Numbered from the stretch's first letter, positions 23,614 to 33,224 are shown. The stretch is DNA of 64,000 nt from Streptomyces sp. CoH27 (GCF_020181035.1 NZ_JAIQYY010000007.1:102337-166336), one strand, 5' to 3'. A program made the numbers and translations. The notes: generated from the letters alone by a model not told the origin.

Positions 23614-24558
23614 TCATGCCAGCCTTGTGTCCTTGACCGCCAGCTCCCGGTCGCCCTGCCGGTAGCCCACGGTGCGAACGCCCAGCGCGGCCTTGAGCTG
23701 TCGGGCGGGCACGACCTGGGGAGTGGGGGCGGCGGCCCGTCCCGGCTTCGGCAGGGGGTAGGCGGTGGTGGTGGCGGAGTGGAAGGTGATGTTGCCCTCC
23801 GTCTTGGTGAACAGCTGGTGGACGTGTCCGTTGAGACAGGTCACCGAGGAGAAGCGGCGCAGGAGCGCGATCACCTTCAGCGCGTCGTCCGTGCTCCAGC
23901 CCCACCGGGGGTACATGGCGAACAACGGGATGTGGCTGAAGACCACGACCGGGGTGTCCGATGGCAGTCCCGCCAGGTCCTTGCGTACGAAGTCGATCTG
24001 CTCGGTGCCGAGATGGCCCAGCTTCTCCAGATGCAGCGTGTTGACCAGGGCGATGAAGTGCACTCCGTGGGTGTCGAAGCTGTACCAGCCGTCGCCGAGC
24101 GTGCCCTTGCCGAAGATCTGCCGGTATGCGCGGCCCGTGTCGCCGATGGAGTCGTGCTCGCCGGGCACGGTGAAGACGCGGTCCGTCTGGAGCCCGGTCA
24201 TCATCTGCCTGACCTGGTCGAACTGGGCGGCCGTGGACAGGTGCGTCAAGTCGCCGCTGTGCATGACGAAGTCGGGCCGGAAGCCGAGGGCGTTGACCTG
24301 GCCGATCGCTTCGGTGAACGAGCCGGCCACGTCCAGGTTCGCCGGCCCGTGGAAGCCGATGTGGCTGTCGGAGACCTGTACGAACCGCAGGGCGCCGCTG
24401 GTTTCCGCGGCGGCCTCGGCGGTGGTGCCCCGGGGGCCGGCGATGTGGCTCATCACCTCTCCGCCGGCCACGGTCAGCACGACGGCCCCACCGAACCACC
24501 CTGCGTGCCTGATGAGTTGACGCCGTGTCATGTCGTGAGGGTCGCGGTACCCGGTCAT
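23614..24558 (-). CDS. Tat-exported metallophosphoesterase
   Basis: Calcineurin-like phosphoesterase of 314 aa. The N-terminus TRRQLIRHAGWFGGAVVLTV (residues 11-30) is a Tat leader. Metal-site motifs are SDSHIG (Asp64, His66), HSGDLTH (Asp103), PGEHD (133-137), FSHIPLF and NGHVHQLF. The third motif has Glu where most relatives have Asn (GNHD/E), which I also recall from secreted actinobacterial homologues. It begins in a 4-base ATGA overlap with the upstream cupredoxin gene, so the two are co-translated and probably work together at the cell surface. Substrate unknown. Confidence 0.92.
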   Translation of the reverse strand: MTGYRDPHDMTRRQLIRHAGWFGGAVVLTVAGGEVMSHIAGPRGTTAEAAAETSGALRFVQVSDSHIGFHGPANLDVAGSFTEAIGQVNALGFRPDFVMHSGDLTHLSTAAQFDQVRQMMTGLQTDRVFTVPGEHDSIGDTGRAYRQIFGKGTLGDGWYSFDTHGVHFIALVNTLHLEKLGHLGTEQIDFVRKDLAGLPSDTPVVVFSHIPLFAMYPRWGWSTDDALKVIALLRRFSSVTCLNGHVHQLFTKTEGNITFHSATTTAYPLPKPGRAAAPTPQVVPARQLKAALGVRTVGYRQGDRELAVKDTRLA

Positions 24559-25061
24559 CGGGTCACCTCCACCTTGGCCGTCATGAAGGGATGGATGGTG
24601 CAGAGATAGGCGTAGGTGCCCGGCTCGGTGAACCGGTAGCTGTAGGTGGCGTGGGTGGCCAGAGCGGGCGAGTGCAGCGGCCCGCCCGAGCCGGCGCTGG
24701 TGACGGTGTGGGCGTCGGTGTCCTGGTTGGTCCAGGTCACCGACGTGCCCGCGGTGACCTTCAGTGTGGTCGGGGAGAACGCGAAGTTCTTGATCGCCAC
24801 GGCGTCTGCGGTCACCGGCGCATCGGCTGCGCCCGTCTTCGGCGAGCTCGTGGGCGTGCTCATGCTCATATCCGGCATCGGCGAGGCGCCGGGCATCCCG
24901 GCCACCTGACGCTGGCCGGGACCGGGCGTGATGGCACCGGCCGCGGTGGAGTGCGGGGACTGGCCGCACGCGCTCAGGACCCCCAGGGCGGCTGCCGTCG
25001 TGGCTGCGAGCCCGGCCGCGACGCGTGATCGCCGGCCGGCATGGCCAAAGTTCGGGTACAT
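24555..25061 (-). CDS. cupredoxin-domain lipoprotein
   Basis: Surface lipoprotein of 168 aa. The lipobox is LSACG with acylated Cys32. A Met/Ser-rich linker (MPGASPMPDMSMSTP) leads to a plastocyanin-like domain at 83-168 with type-1 copper ligands His118, Cys154, His157 and Met160 (DAHTV, YLCTIHPFM). The Met-rich linker might also bind copper. It is the first gene of a two-gene operon with a Tat-exported metallophosphoesterase and is divergent from an ECF sigma factor gene, which may control it. The ATG at 25061 has GAGGAA upstream. Confidence 0.92.
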   Translation of the reverse strand: MYPNFGHAGRRSRVAAGLAATTAAALGVLSACGQSPHSTAAGAITPGPGQRQVAGMPGASPMPDMSMSTPTSSPKTGAADAPVTADAVAIKNFAFSPTTLKVTAGTSVTWTNQDTDAHTVTSAGSGGPLHSPALATHATYSYRFTEPGTYAYLCTIHPFMTAKVEVTR

Positions 25062-25180
25062 GGTGTTCGTTCCTCGTGTGTCGAAGCTCTTGTCCGACTC
25101 CACGGGTGACGGTTTCGACCGGTTCAGTCGATATGCGACTTTCTCTGCCTCGTCGCACGTGATACGACAAATATGCGTTC

Positions 25181-25801
25181 ATGGGTAATGATCGACTTAT
25201 GCCCTGGAGTGCCCGTAAACGTGGTCAAACAGCCGATACGGATCGCTCCGCGCGCCGTGTCTCTGGTGAAGGGACCATTTCGGCCACGGACGAGGAGCTG
25301 ATCCGCGCCCTGTACGCCGAGCACGCGGGTCCCCTGTTCCACTACGCGCTGCGTCTGACGTCAGGAGACCGGCAGTGGGCCGAGGATGTCGTACAGGAGA
25401 CGCTGCTGCGGGCGTGGCAGCACCCGGCCGCGTTCGAACCCCGACGCGGACCTGCCCGGGCGTGGCTGTTCACGGTCGCCCGGCACCTGGTCATCGACGC
25501 CCACCGGGCCCGGCGGGCCAGGCCGGCGGAGACCGGTGGCGAGGCTCTGGAGCGGGTCGCCGAGCAGACGGTGGGCGAGGACCAGATCGAGCAGGCGCTG
25601 CAGAGCTGGGCGGTGGCCGACGCCCTGCGGACGCTGTCCCCGGACCATCGCGCCGTACTGATCGAGACGTACTACCGGGGTCGCACCATGGCGGAGGCCG
25701 CGGGCGCGCTGGGCGTCCCGCTGGGCACGGTCAAGTCGCGGACGTACTACGCCCTGCACGCCCTCCGGCTCGCGCTGCAGGAGCGAGGCATCGAGCCATG
25801 A
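25181..25801 (+). CDS. ECF RNA polymerase sigma factor
   Basis: Group 4 sigma factor of 206 aa. Region 2 is LYAEHAGPLFHYALRLTSGD through WAEDVVQETLLRAWQHP and AWLFTVARHLVIDAHRARR; region 4 is LRTLSPDHRAVLIETYYRGR with GVPLGTVKSRTYYALHALR. An N-terminal extension of about 30 basic residues is present if the ATG at 25181 is used; ATG 25199 is an alternative. The anti-sigma gene follows, linked through a 10-codon micro-ORF. The set is divergent from the cupredoxin-phosphoesterase operon, a likely target. The DNA between shows no promoter I can assign. Confidence 0.92.
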   Translation: MGNDRLMPWSARKRGQTADTDRSARRVSGEGTISATDEELIRALYAEHAGPLFHYALRLTSGDRQWAEDVVQETLLRAWQHPAAFEPRRGPARAWLFTVARHLVIDAHRARRARPAETGGEALERVAEQTVGEDQIEQALQSWAVADALRTLSPDHRAVLIETYYRGRTMAEAAGALGVPLGTVKSRTYYALHALRLALQERGIEP

Positions 25802-25830
25802 CCGAGGCATGGAGGAGGTGCCGGCCATGA
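25798..25830 (+). other. 10-codon micro-ORF bridging sigma and anti-sigma genes
   Basis: The ATG at 25798 overlaps the sigma stop (ATGA) and the TGA at 25828 overlaps the anti-sigma ATG (ATGA again); the product would be MTEAWRRCRP. The anti-sigma Shine-Dalgarno (GGAGGAGG) lies inside it. A ribosome finishing sigma could re-initiate here and be delivered to the anti-sigma start. Expression as a peptide is not supported, but the double overlap is exact. Confidence 0.35.
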
Positions 25831-26621
25831 GCACGGACCATGACGCCCTGCGGATGGCGCTGGGAGCGTACGTCCTGGGCGCGCTGTCCCCGGCCGAAAC
25901 GGAACAGGTACGCGCTCACCTGGAGACATGCGACGCATGCCGGGCGGAGTACGAGCAGCTGGCCGGACTGCCGGCGCTGCTCGCGATGGTCACGGCGACC
26001 GAAGCGGCAGGCCGGGCGGTGCCCGCCGACAACGAGGACCTGGCCGACGGCTTGGTGCGGCGGGCGGCCGAGAGTGCGCGGGGCGCATCGCAGGCACCGT
26101 CCGGCAGGTCCGCGACGCCTCAGGCTCCCGAGGCAGGGCTGATCGAGAGGATGCTCCAGCAGGCCGCGGCCAGGCGCCGCAGGACCTGGCGGTGGCAGCT
26201 GGCCGGCGCGGCCGCCTCCCTGATGCTGGTCGCGGCGGCGGCCGTCGGCGGAACCTGGCTGGCGGTCGGCACCTCCGTGACCAGTCAGGGCAAGCAGCCC
26301 GGACCTGTCACGCCGACTCCGTCGCGCACCTTCTCCGGGAGCGACACCACCACCGGTGTCACCGCCTCCGTGAAGGTCTTCCCCTCGGCCTGGGGCAGTG
26401 TCCTGGAGGTCTCGGCCCATGGTGCGCCGGCCGGCATCGTCTGCCGATTGCGGGCGATCGGTCCCGGTGGGACCAAGGCGGACGCGGCCACCTGGCGGGC
26501 CGGCACGTATCCGGCCGGTACGAAGATTCCAGGGGCGATCCCCATGCGTCCGGGAGCCGTCGAGCGCTTCGAGATCGTCAACGCCGGGACCGGCCAGAAG
26601 CTGGTCACGATCCGGGCGTGA
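25827..26621 (+). CDS. zinc-finger anti-sigma factor, single-pass membrane
   Basis: Anti-sigma protein of 264 aa. The cytoplasmic N-terminus carries the ZAS motif HxxxCxxC at His31, Cys35 and Cys38 (HLETCDACRAEYEQL), which binds the partner ECF factor. A single helix follows at about 123-147 (LAGAAASLMLVAAAAVGGTW), then an extracytoplasmic beta-rich domain of about 110 aa with Thr/Ser linker, RskA-like in layout. The ATG at 25827 is chosen for GGAGGAGG 8 bases upstream. It would sense an envelope signal and release sigma, fitting the divergent surface copper protein and phosphoesterase. Confidence 0.88.
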   Translation: MSTDHDALRMALGAYVLGALSPAETEQVRAHLETCDACRAEYEQLAGLPALLAMVTATEAAGRAVPADNEDLADGLVRRAAESARGASQAPSGRSATPQAPEAGLIERMLQQAAARRRRTWRWQLAGAAASLMLVAAAAVGGTWLAVGTSVTSQGKQPGPVTPTPSRTFSGSDTTTGVTASVKVFPSAWGSVLEVSAHGAPAGIVCRLRAIGPGGTKADAATWRAGTYPAGTKIPGAIPMRPGAVERFEIVNAGTGQKLVTIRA

Positions 26622-26749
26622 GGCCGGTCGGAAGCGGAAGAATCGGGAAAAAGGTGCGAAACGCTCGAACCATATGCCACTCGTCGTGCGTATAACCAGA
26701 TGAGCGCTCACACGCAGGTTCCGCACCCACACAGAAGAGCCAGAAGACC

Positions 26750-27169
26750 ATGTTTGTGACCGATTCCGAGTGCACCAGCTCACGGCCCTGCTCCCATCGG
26801 GCGACGCTGACCCTGCCCGCGCAGGAGGCGCATGTGTCCGCCGCGCGTCACTTCACCGCGGATCTGCTGGAGTGCTGGAGCGTTCCCGAGCGCGAGCGTG
26901 ACTCCGCCGTTCTCATCGTCGACGAACTCACCGCCAACGCCGCCCAGTACGGCCGCGAGTGCATGACGTTGGTACTCGTCCTCGACCACGGCGCCTTGTC
27001 CATCGTGGTCAGTGACTCGGGAACCGCGGTGGAGCATGGTGCGCACGACGTCGCCCCGGACGAACACGGCCGCGGCACCGGCATCGTCAGGTACCTCGCG
27101 CAGTCGACCGAGATCCGCCAGACGCGCAGCGGCCGGGAAGTCCGCGCCTGCCTCCGCTGCCCGGCCTGA
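26750..27169 (+). CDS. GHKL ATP-binding regulatory protein
   Basis: Second HATPase_c_2 protein, 139 aa. N box LIVDELTANAAQYG, G1 box VVSDSGTA and G2 box DEHGRGTGIVRYLA are intact, as in RsbW-like serine kinases that control sigma factors or anti-anti-sigma proteins. It has Cys-rich ends (ECTSSRPCSH; ACLRCPA). It follows the ECF/anti-sigma pair by 128 bp on the same strand, but a functional link is only suggested by proximity; GHKL kinases act on SigB-like, not ECF, factors. A terminator hairpin overlaps its stop. Confidence 0.85.
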   Translation: MFVTDSECTSSRPCSHRATLTLPAQEAHVSAARHFTADLLECWSVPERERDSAVLIVDELTANAAQYGRECMTLVLVLDHGALSIVVSDSGTAVEHGAHDVAPDEHGRGTGIVRYLAQSTEIRQTRSGREVRACLRCPA

Positions 27170-27200
27170 CCGGCCCCGGAAGACCGCCGTCCGGTCAGGC
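27164..27200. terminator. bidirectional terminator hairpin
   Basis: GCCTGACCGG (27164-27173) pairs perfectly with CCGGTCAGGC (27191-27200) across a 17-base loop. It overlaps the stop of the ATP-binding protein and precedes the convergent aminotransferase stop, so it can serve both. No U-tract, as is usual in Streptomyces. Confidence 0.6.
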
Positions 27201-27219
27201 GACCCACAGCCCCCGCCGG

Positions 27220-29070
27220 CTAGGCCCCCGCCGCGTTCGGCCAGCTCTGCGCGTTCGGCCAGCCCGTCGCCGGCGCCGGGGTCAGGCCGGCCGGCGGGGC
27301 CGTCATGCCGCGTACCTGGGCCGCCGTGAGGCCGCCGCGCGCCGGGACGCCGGGCGGGGTGGGAGCTACGGCGGCCGCGGGGGCCGGTACGGGTACCGGC
27401 ACCGGAGCGGGTACGGGGGTGGGCGCCGGTGCCGGCAGGGGGGTGGGCGGTGGCAGGGGAGCCGGGACCGGGACCGGGGCCGGGGCCGGCTGGGGGACGG
27501 GCATCGGGGCCACCGGCTGCTGCAGCGGGGCCATGGGCTGCGGTACCGGTGCCGGCTGGGCCACCGCCGGTGCCGGCTGGGGCGCTGTAGGCAGCGGCTG
27601 GGCCGCCGCCACCGCCGGTATCGGGACCGGAGCCGGCACCGGAGCAGGGGCCGGCTGAGGCGCCGCGGGCAGGGGCAGGGGCAGGGGCTGGGCTGCCGCC
27701 GGCATCGGCATCCCGGCGCCGGGTGGGGGTACGGCGGCGGGGAGCGGCATGCCGGTGCCGGCGGCCGGAACGGGGGCGGGCACAGCGGCGGCACCGGCTC
27801 GCGCGACGGAAGCCGCACCGGCGGCCATGGCCTGGGCCTGAGCGGCAAGGCCCGGTACGCCGCCTCCGTTGGTCTCGCTGACCAGCCGGTCCACGGCCGC
27901 CGTACCCGAGCTGTAGCTGGTCCCTGTGCTCAGCTCGGGCACGGCGGCTCCCCTCCTGGTCCCGTAGAGCACCTGCTCCAGGCCGGACACCAGGCGACGC
28001 ACGTCGACCTGGGGGCGCACCACGAGTCTCAGGAAGCGGCTGGAGGAGCCGATCTTGTTGCCGCACTCGCGGACCAGGATCCGGTGCTCGGCGAGCATCC
28101 GGTCCCGGACCACCGTGCCCTCGGCTCCTACGGGCAGTCGTACGAAGAGGAAGTTCGCCTGGGAGGGGTACACCGTCAGCCCGGGCAGGGCGGACAGGTG
28201 GCTGGACATCTCCAGGCGGTCCCTGCGGATCTGCTGGAGGCTCTGCGCGTACTCCGCACCGTGCCGGCGCAGCATGAACACCACATGCTCGGCGAAGGAG
28301 TTGAGATTCCACTTCGGGAGCATCGAGCGGACCCGGCCGGCCAGGGCCGGGTTGGCCACCAGGTAGCCGAAGCGGACGCCGTGCAGGCCGAAGTTCTTGC
28401 CGAGGCTGCGCAGGACGATGACGTTCGGGCGGAGCACGGCCTCCTGGACGACGCTCGGGTCGGTCTCGGCGTCGGCGAACTCCAGGAAGGACTCGTCCAC
28501 GACCACCAGGTCCAGGTCCGCCATCGCGTCCATGAACTGGACCACCTGCTGCTTGCGCAGATAGCCGCCGTCGGGGTTGTTCGGATTGCAGATCACCGCC
28601 ACGCGCGTGCCCCTCGCGCGGATGAAGTCGGCGTACTGGGCGAGGTCCAGCGCGAAGCCGGCCGCCTCCTGGAGCGGGAACATGTCGACCCGCTTGCCGG
28701 TCTCCATCGGCTGGTCCGTCCAGCGGCCGAAGGTCGGCACCGGGATCGCCACGGACTGGCTGACCAGCAGATGGTCGATCCAGGTGATCAGTTCCGTCGA
28801 GCCGTTGCCCATCGCCACGCACTGCGGCGGGAGCTGGAGCAGGCTGCACAGCTCGCCGGTGATGGTGTCGGCGCTGCTCGGGTAGTACGTGATGATCTCG
28901 CGCAGCCGGGCCGCCAGCTCGTCGAACATGGCCGGGGTCGGGAAGTACGGGTTGCACGGGACGCAGAAGTCCACCGGACCCGTCCCGTCCCCGCCCTCCC
29001 GGGTCAGCGCCGCCATCGAAGGGCTGTGCGCGGCCGTGCCGCGGAACAGCGAGGTGACGTTGCCGGCCAA
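27220..29070 (-). CDS. PLP aminotransferase with long Pro/Ala-rich tail
   Basis: Fold-type I aminotransferase of 616 aa. Residues 1-372 form a complete class I/II domain related to histidinol-phosphate aminotransferase and CobD: NGSTELI for the phosphate, CNPNNPDGG, VVDESFLEF and the PLP lysine Lys225 in LRSLGKNFGLHG. Residues 375-616 are a low-complexity tail dominated by Pro, Ala and Val in PAPVPVP-type repeats, ending in GLTPAPATGWPNAQSW. Such a tail is unusual in a cytosolic enzyme. The start is TTG, supported by GGAGG 5 bases upstream. Monocistronic; substrate unknown. Confidence 0.88.
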   Translation of the reverse strand: MAGNVTSLFRGTAAHSPSMAALTREGGDGTGPVDFCVPCNPYFPTPAMFDELAARLREIITYYPSSADTITGELCSLLQLPPQCVAMGNGSTELITWIDHLLVSQSVAIPVPTFGRWTDQPMETGKRVDMFPLQEAAGFALDLAQYADFIRARGTRVAVICNPNNPDGGYLRKQQVVQFMDAMADLDLVVVDESFLEFADAETDPSVVQEAVLRPNVIVLRSLGKNFGLHGVRFGYLVANPALAGRVRSMLPKWNLNSFAEHVVFMLRRHGAEYAQSLQQIRRDRLEMSSHLSALPGLTVYPSQANFLFVRLPVGAEGTVVRDRMLAEHRILVRECGNKIGSSSRFLRLVVRPQVDVRRLVSGLEQVLYGTRRGAAVPELSTGTSYSSGTAAVDRLVSETNGGGVPGLAAQAQAMAAGAASVARAGAAAVPAPVPAAGTGMPLPAAVPPPGAGMPMPAAAQPLPLPLPAAPQPAPAPVPAPVPIPAVAAAQPLPTAPQPAPAVAQPAPVPQPMAPLQQPVAPMPVPQPAPAPVPVPAPLPPPTPLPAPAPTPVPAPVPVPVPAPAAAVAPTPPGVPARGGLTAAQVRGMTAPPAGLTPAPATGWPNAQSWPNAAGA

Positions 29071-29086
29071 GAGAACCTCCGTTCAA

Positions 29087-29116
29087 GGCGGCCCGTGCGG
29101 GGGAGCACGGGCCGCC
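29087..29116 (-). terminator. terminator of the sugar transport operon
   Basis: GGCGGCCCGTGC (29087-29098) pairs perfectly with GCACGGGCCGCC (29105-29116) with a 6-base loop. It lies downstream of the aldose epimerase stop (29172) and before the aminotransferase start (29070). Confidence 0.75.
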
Positions 29117-29171
29117 CATGAGTACGGAGACTCAGGCGCCGGCGTTCAATTCATGTGACCGGCACGTGGTT

Positions 29172-30344
29172 TCACGCGCTGAACTTGTGGATCGTCGTCG
29201 TCCGGTACGTCTGGCCCGGCCGCAGCACCGTCGAGGGGAACTTCGGCTCGTTCGGGGAGTCCGGGAAGTGCTGGGTCTCCAGGGCCAGACCGTCGCCCTG
29301 CCGGTAGGTGTGGCCGGAGGGGCCGACGAGGGTGCCGTCGAGGAAGTTGCCCGAGTAGAACTGCACACCGGGCTGGTCGGTGAGGATCTTCAAGGTGCGG
29401 CCGGACTTCGGGTCGTGCAGCGTGACCACGTGCTCGGGCTCGGCGGTCACGCCCTTGTCGAGCACGAAGTTGTGGTCGTAGCCCTTGGCGGTGACCAGCT
29501 GCGGGTGGCCGATGCGGATGTCCCGGCCGATCGGCTTGGGGTGCGTGAAGTCGAAGGGGGTGCCCTTGACCTTCGCCAGTTCACCGGTGGGGATCAGGCC
29601 CGAGTCGGTCGGGGTGAACCGGCCGGCCGCGAGCCAGAGTTCGTGGCCGTAGATGCTGCCGCTGCCCTCGCCGGCGAGGTTGTAGTACGTGTGGTTGGTG
29701 AGGTTGACGACCGTCGGCTTGTCGGTGGTGGCCTCGTAGTCGATCCGCCAGTCGCCGTGCCGGGTGAGGGTGAAGGTGACCTTCGTCTTCAGCGTGCCGG
29801 GGTAGCCCATCTCGCCGTCGACGCTGGTGTAGTACAGGTGCAGGCCGACGTCGGAGCCGGCGACGAAGGGCTCGATGTGCCACACCTTGGTGTTGAAGCC
29901 CAGCTTGCCGCCGTGCAGGCTGTTCACGCCGTCGTTCACGGACAGCTGGTACTTCTTGCCGTCGAGGGTGAACTGGCCCTTGGCGATGCGGTTGCCGTAG
30001 CGGCCGATGGTGGCGCCGAAGAAGGTGGTGCCCTTCACGTAGGCGTCGAGGGTGTCGTAGCCGAGCGAGACGTTCGCGTAGCGGCCGTGCCGGTCCGGGA
30101 TCTCCAGGGACTGGATGATGCCGCCGTACGACAGCACCTTCAGGCGCGTGCCGCCGTTCTCCAGCGACCAGCGGTAGACCTTCGTGCCGTCGGCGAGCGT
30201 GCCGAAGTACTCCTTCACCGGCTTCCTGCCTCCGGACGAACCCGTCGAGCCTGTGGCGGCCTGGGCCGTGCCCGAGCCGAGGGTGGTGGCGGCGATGCCC
30301 GCTGCCGCGGCGCCTGCGATGACCGTGCGTCTGTTCAGTTCCAT
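29172..30344 (-). CDS. galM: Tat-exported aldose 1-epimerase
   Basis: Galactose-mutarotase family protein of 390 aa with a Tat leader ([20 protein letters not shown], residues 4-23), so it acts outside the membrane. Catalytic and sugar-binding signatures are present: [23 protein letters not shown] with the catalytic His, [12 protein letters not shown] and the general-base Glu in [13 protein letters not shown]. It interconverts alpha and beta anomers of the incoming sugar, sensible as the last gene of a sugar ABC-transporter operon. GGGAG lies 8 bases before the ATG. A second, leaderless paralogue is encoded at 49214-50185. Confidence 0.93.
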   Translation of the reverse strand: MELNRRTVIAGAAAAGIAATTLGSGTAQAATGSTGSSGGRKPVKEYFGTLADGTKVYRWSLENGGTRLKVLSYGGIIQSLEIPDRHGRYANVSLGYDTLDAYVKGTTFFGATIGRYGNRIAKGQFTLDGKKYQLSVNDGVNSLHGGKLGFNTKVWHIEPFVAGSDVGLHLYYTSVDGEMGYPGTLKTKVTFTLTRHGDWRIDYEATTDKPTVVNLTNHTYYNLAGEGSGSIYGHELWLAAGRFTPTDSGLIPTGELAKVKGTPFDFTHPKPIGRDIRIGHPQLVTAKGYDHNFVLDKGVTAEPEHVVTLHDPKSGRTLKILTDQPGVQFYSGNFLDGTLVGPSGHTYRQGDGLALETQHFPDSPNEPKFPSTVLRPGQTYRTTTIHKFSA

Positions 30345-30405
30345 GAATGCGGCTCCCGCATAACGGAGGGGCCCCGCCGGCTGTTCCGGCGGCCCCCGGT
30401 CTGAC

Positions 30406-31650
30406 TTACGAACCGGACTTGCGCTTGTTCCACACGTCGAACCCGACCGCCGCCAACAGGGCCAGGCCCTTGATGACCTGCTGCCAGTCGGTGCCGACAC
30501 TGAGGAGGTTCATGCCGTTGTTCAGCACGCCGAGGACGAGACCGCCGATGATGGCGCCGAGAACGGTGCCGACACCGCCGCTCATGGAGGCGCCGCCGAT
30601 GAACGAGGAGGCGATGGCCTCCAGTTCGAAGCCGTCGCCCGCCTTCGGCGAGGCCGCGTTCAGGCGGGCGGCGACCACCAGACCCGCCAGGGCCGCGAGC
30701 ACGCCCATGTTCAGGAACACCTGGAAGGTGATGCGCTTGTCCTTCACGCCGGACAGCTTGGCCGCCGGCAGATTGCCGCCGATGGCGTAGATGTGGCGGC
30801 CGAAGACCGAGTTGCGCATGACGTAGCCGTAGCCGCCCACCAGGACGCCGAGGATGATCAGGACGATCGGCGCGCCGTCGTAGCTGGCGAGCAGCATCGT
30901 GAGCGTGAGGATCGCGGCGACCAGGGCGACGAGCTTGAGCAGGAACAGCTTCATCGGTACGACGTCGAGGGAGAACTCCTGCTGGCGGCGCCGGTCGCGC
31001 ACCTCCTGCCACACCACGGAGGCGATCAGGACGATGCCGAGGAGCAGGGTGAGGTTGTGGTAGTTGGTGTTCGGGCCGACCTCGGGCAGGAAGCCGTTGC
31101 CGATCTTCTGCAGGCCGTTCGGGAACGGGCCGAGGGTCTGGCCCTTGAGGAGGATCTCCGTCAGGCCGCGGAAGAGCAGCATCCCGGCGAGGGTGACGAT
31201 GAACGACGGTATGCCGAAATACGCGATCAGGAAGCCCTGTACGGAGCCCGCCACCGCGCCCACCAGCAGGCACAGCACCAGGGCGAGCGGCCAGGCCATG
31301 TGGTGCTGCACGGTCAGTACGGCCGCGAACGCGCCCACGAACGCCGTGATCGAGCCGACCGACAGGTCGATGTGCCCGGCGATGATCACCAGCATCATGC
31401 CGATCGCGAGGATCAGGATGTAGCTGTTCTGCAGGACCAGGTTCGAGACGTTGCGCGGCAGCAGCAGGTCGCCGCCCGTCCAGAACTGGAAGAGGACCAC
31501 GATCAGCCCGAGCGCGATCAGCATGCCGTACTGGCGCATGTTGCGGCGCAGGCCGCCGAGCACCAGCTGCAACAGGCCCTCGCCGGCGGCCGATCCGTCC
31601 TTGCCCGGCGGCGCGGCCGCGGGGGTCTTGTCGGTGACGTCCGTGCTCAT
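30406..31650 (-). CDS. sugar ABC transporter permease
   Basis: Inner-membrane permease of 414 aa of the XylH/RbsC/MmsB group. About ten hydrophobic helices are seen, with the family motif [20 protein letters not shown] (about 88-107), [17 protein letters not shown] and the late [17 protein letters not shown]. Its first codons overlap the ATPase gene by 4 bases. It forms the channel for the pentose or hexose delivered by the lipoprotein at 33269-34378. Confidence 0.95.
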   Translation of the reverse strand: MSTDVTDKTPAAAPPGKDGSAAGEGLLQLVLGGLRRNMRQYGMLIALGLIVVLFQFWTGGDLLLPRNVSNLVLQNSYILILAIGMMLVIIAGHIDLSVGSITAFVGAFAAVLTVQHHMAWPLALVLCLLVGAVAGSVQGFLIAYFGIPSFIVTLAGMLLFRGLTEILLKGQTLGPFPNGLQKIGNGFLPEVGPNTNYHNLTLLLGIVLIASVVWQEVRDRRRQQEFSLDVVPMKLFLLKLVALVAAILTLTMLLASYDGAPIVLIILGVLVGGYGYVMRNSVFGRHIYAIGGNLPAAKLSGVKDKRITFQVFLNMGVLAALAGLVVAARLNAASPKAGDGFELEAIASSFIGGASMSGGVGTVLGAIIGGLVLGVLNNGMNLLSVGTDWQQVIKGLALLAAVGFDVWNKRKSGS

Positions 31651-33224
31651 CGGGTTACCTCTTCGTCCTTTGCGTTGTCTGTCGGCGCCTTGTCTTTCGT
31701 CATCTGGCGCATGAGCACTTCCTGCGTGGCCTCGGACCGTGGCACCTCACCGGTCAGCCGCCCCGCGGCCATGGTGTAGATGCGGTCGCACATGCCGAGC
31801 AGCTCCGGCAGCTCGGAGGAGATGAAGACGACCGCCTTGCCCTGAGCGGCCAGTTGGTCGATGACCGTGTAGATCTCGTACTTGGCGCCCACGTCGATGC
31901 CGCGGGTCGGTTCGTCCAGGATCAGTACGTCGGGACCGGCGAAGATCCACTTGCTGAGGACGACCTTCTGCTGGTTGCCGCCGGACAGCTTGCCCACCGG
32001 TTCGAAGACCGTCGGCGCCTTGATGTTCATGGACTTGCGGAAGCCCTCGGAGACCTGCCGCTCCGCCTGCTCGTCCACCACGCCCCGCTTGGCGACCTTC
32101 TTCAGCGCGGTCAGCGAGATGTTCCGGTTGATGGTGTCGATGAGGTTAAGGCCGTAGTGCTTGCGGTCCTCGGTGACGTACGCGATGCCGTGGGCCACCG
32201 CCTCCGCGACGGACTTCGTACGGATCTCGACACCGTCCTTGAGGACCGTGCCGCCCGCGTACCGGCCGTAGGTGCGGCCGAAGACGCTCATCGCGAGTTC
32301 GGTGCGGCCGGCGCCCATCAGGCCCGCGATGCCGACGATCTCGCCCCGGCGGACGCTGATCGACACATCGTCCACGACCTTGCGCTGCTGGTCGATGGGG
32401 TGATGGACGGTCCAGTTGCGGATCTCCAGCGCCGGTGCCGCGCCCTCCTCCGCCTCGTGCGGGGTGCGCTCGGGGAAGCGGTGGTCGAGGTCGCGGCCCA
32501 CCATGCCGCTGATGATCCGGTCCTCGGTCGTCTCCTCCGCCTTCACGTCGAGCGTCTCGATGGACCGCCCGTCGCGGATGATCGTCACCGAGTCGGCGAC
32601 CTTGCGGATCTCGTTGAGCTTGTGGGAGATGATGATCGAGGTGATGCCCTGGTTCTTCAGTTCCAGGATGAGATTGAGGAGTTTGTCGCTGTCCTCGTCG
32701 TTCAGCGCCGCCGTCGGCTCGTCCAGGATGAGGAGCTTCACCTTCTTCGAGAGCGCCTTCGCGATCTCCACCAACTGCTGCTTGCCCACGCCGATGTCGG
32801 CGACGCGGGTCTCCGGGTGGTCCGTGAGGCCGACCCGGCGCAGCAGCTCGGTGGCGTGCCGCAGAGTCTCCCGCCAGTCGATGAACCCGCCCCTGGCGTG
32901 CTCGTTGCCGAGGAAGATGTTCTCCGCCAGGGAGAGGTACGGGGAGAGCGCCAGCTCCTGGTGGATGATGACGATGCCGTGCTGCTCGCTCGCCCGGATG
33001 TCCTTGAACCGGACGACCTCTCCCTCGAAGAGGATGTCGCCCTCGTAGGTGCCGTGCGGATGGACGCCGGAGAGGACCTTCATCAGGGTCGACTTGCCGG
33101 CGCCGTTCTCCCCGCAGATGGCGTGGACCTCGCCCTGGCGGACGGTCAGCGTGACGTCCGACAGCGCTTTGACACCGGGAAAGGTCTTGACGATCGAGCG
33201 CATTTCCAGGACGGGTCCCGCCAT
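31647..33224 (-). CDS. mmsA: sugar ABC transporter ATPase, double domain
   Basis: Carbohydrate-import ATPase of 525 aa with two ABC domains in tandem, as in XylG, MglA and MmsA. Domain 1 has Walker [10 protein letters not shown] (38-46), signature-like [13 protein letters not shown] and Walker [12 protein letters not shown]; domain 2 has a degenerate Walker A (GLMGAGRTE), [14 protein letters not shown] and [11 protein letters not shown]. The ATG at 33224 follows GGAAGG; a TTG lies in frame upstream. It energises uptake with the neighbouring permease, which it overlaps. The symbol follows common annotation of multiple-monosaccharide systems. Confidence 0.95.
   Translation of the reverse strand: MAGPVLEMRSIVKTFPGVKALSDVTLTVRQGEVHAICGENGAGKSTLMKVLSGVHPHGTYEGDILFEGEVVRFKDIRASEQHGIVIIHQELALSPYLSLAENIFLGNEHARGGFIDWRETLRHATELLRRVGLTDHPETRVADIGVGKQQLVEIAKALSKKVKLLILDEPTAALNDEDSDKLLNLILELKNQGITSIIISHKLNEIRKVADSVTIIRDGRSIETLDVKAEETTEDRIISGMVGRDLDHRFPERTPHEAEEGAAPALEIRNWTVHHPIDQQRKVVDDVSISVRRGEIVGIAGLMGAGRTELAMSVFGRTYGRYAGGTVLKDGVEIRTKSVAEAVAHGIAYVTEDRKHYGLNLIDTINRNISLTALKKVAKRGVVDEQAERQVSEGFRKSMNIKAPTVFEPVGKLSGGNQQKVVLSKWIFAGPDVLILDEPTRGIDVGAKYEIYTVIDQLAAQGKAVVFISSELPELLGMCDRIYTMAAGRLTGEVPRSEATQEVLMRQMTKDKAPTDNAKDEEVTR

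Noticed and set aside
27305..27658. Gly/Ala/Thr-rich plus-strand ORF with GTGTGAGTG-like repeats
   Set aside because: It is the antisense of the Pro/Ala-rich aminotransferase tail, so its repeats are a by-product.
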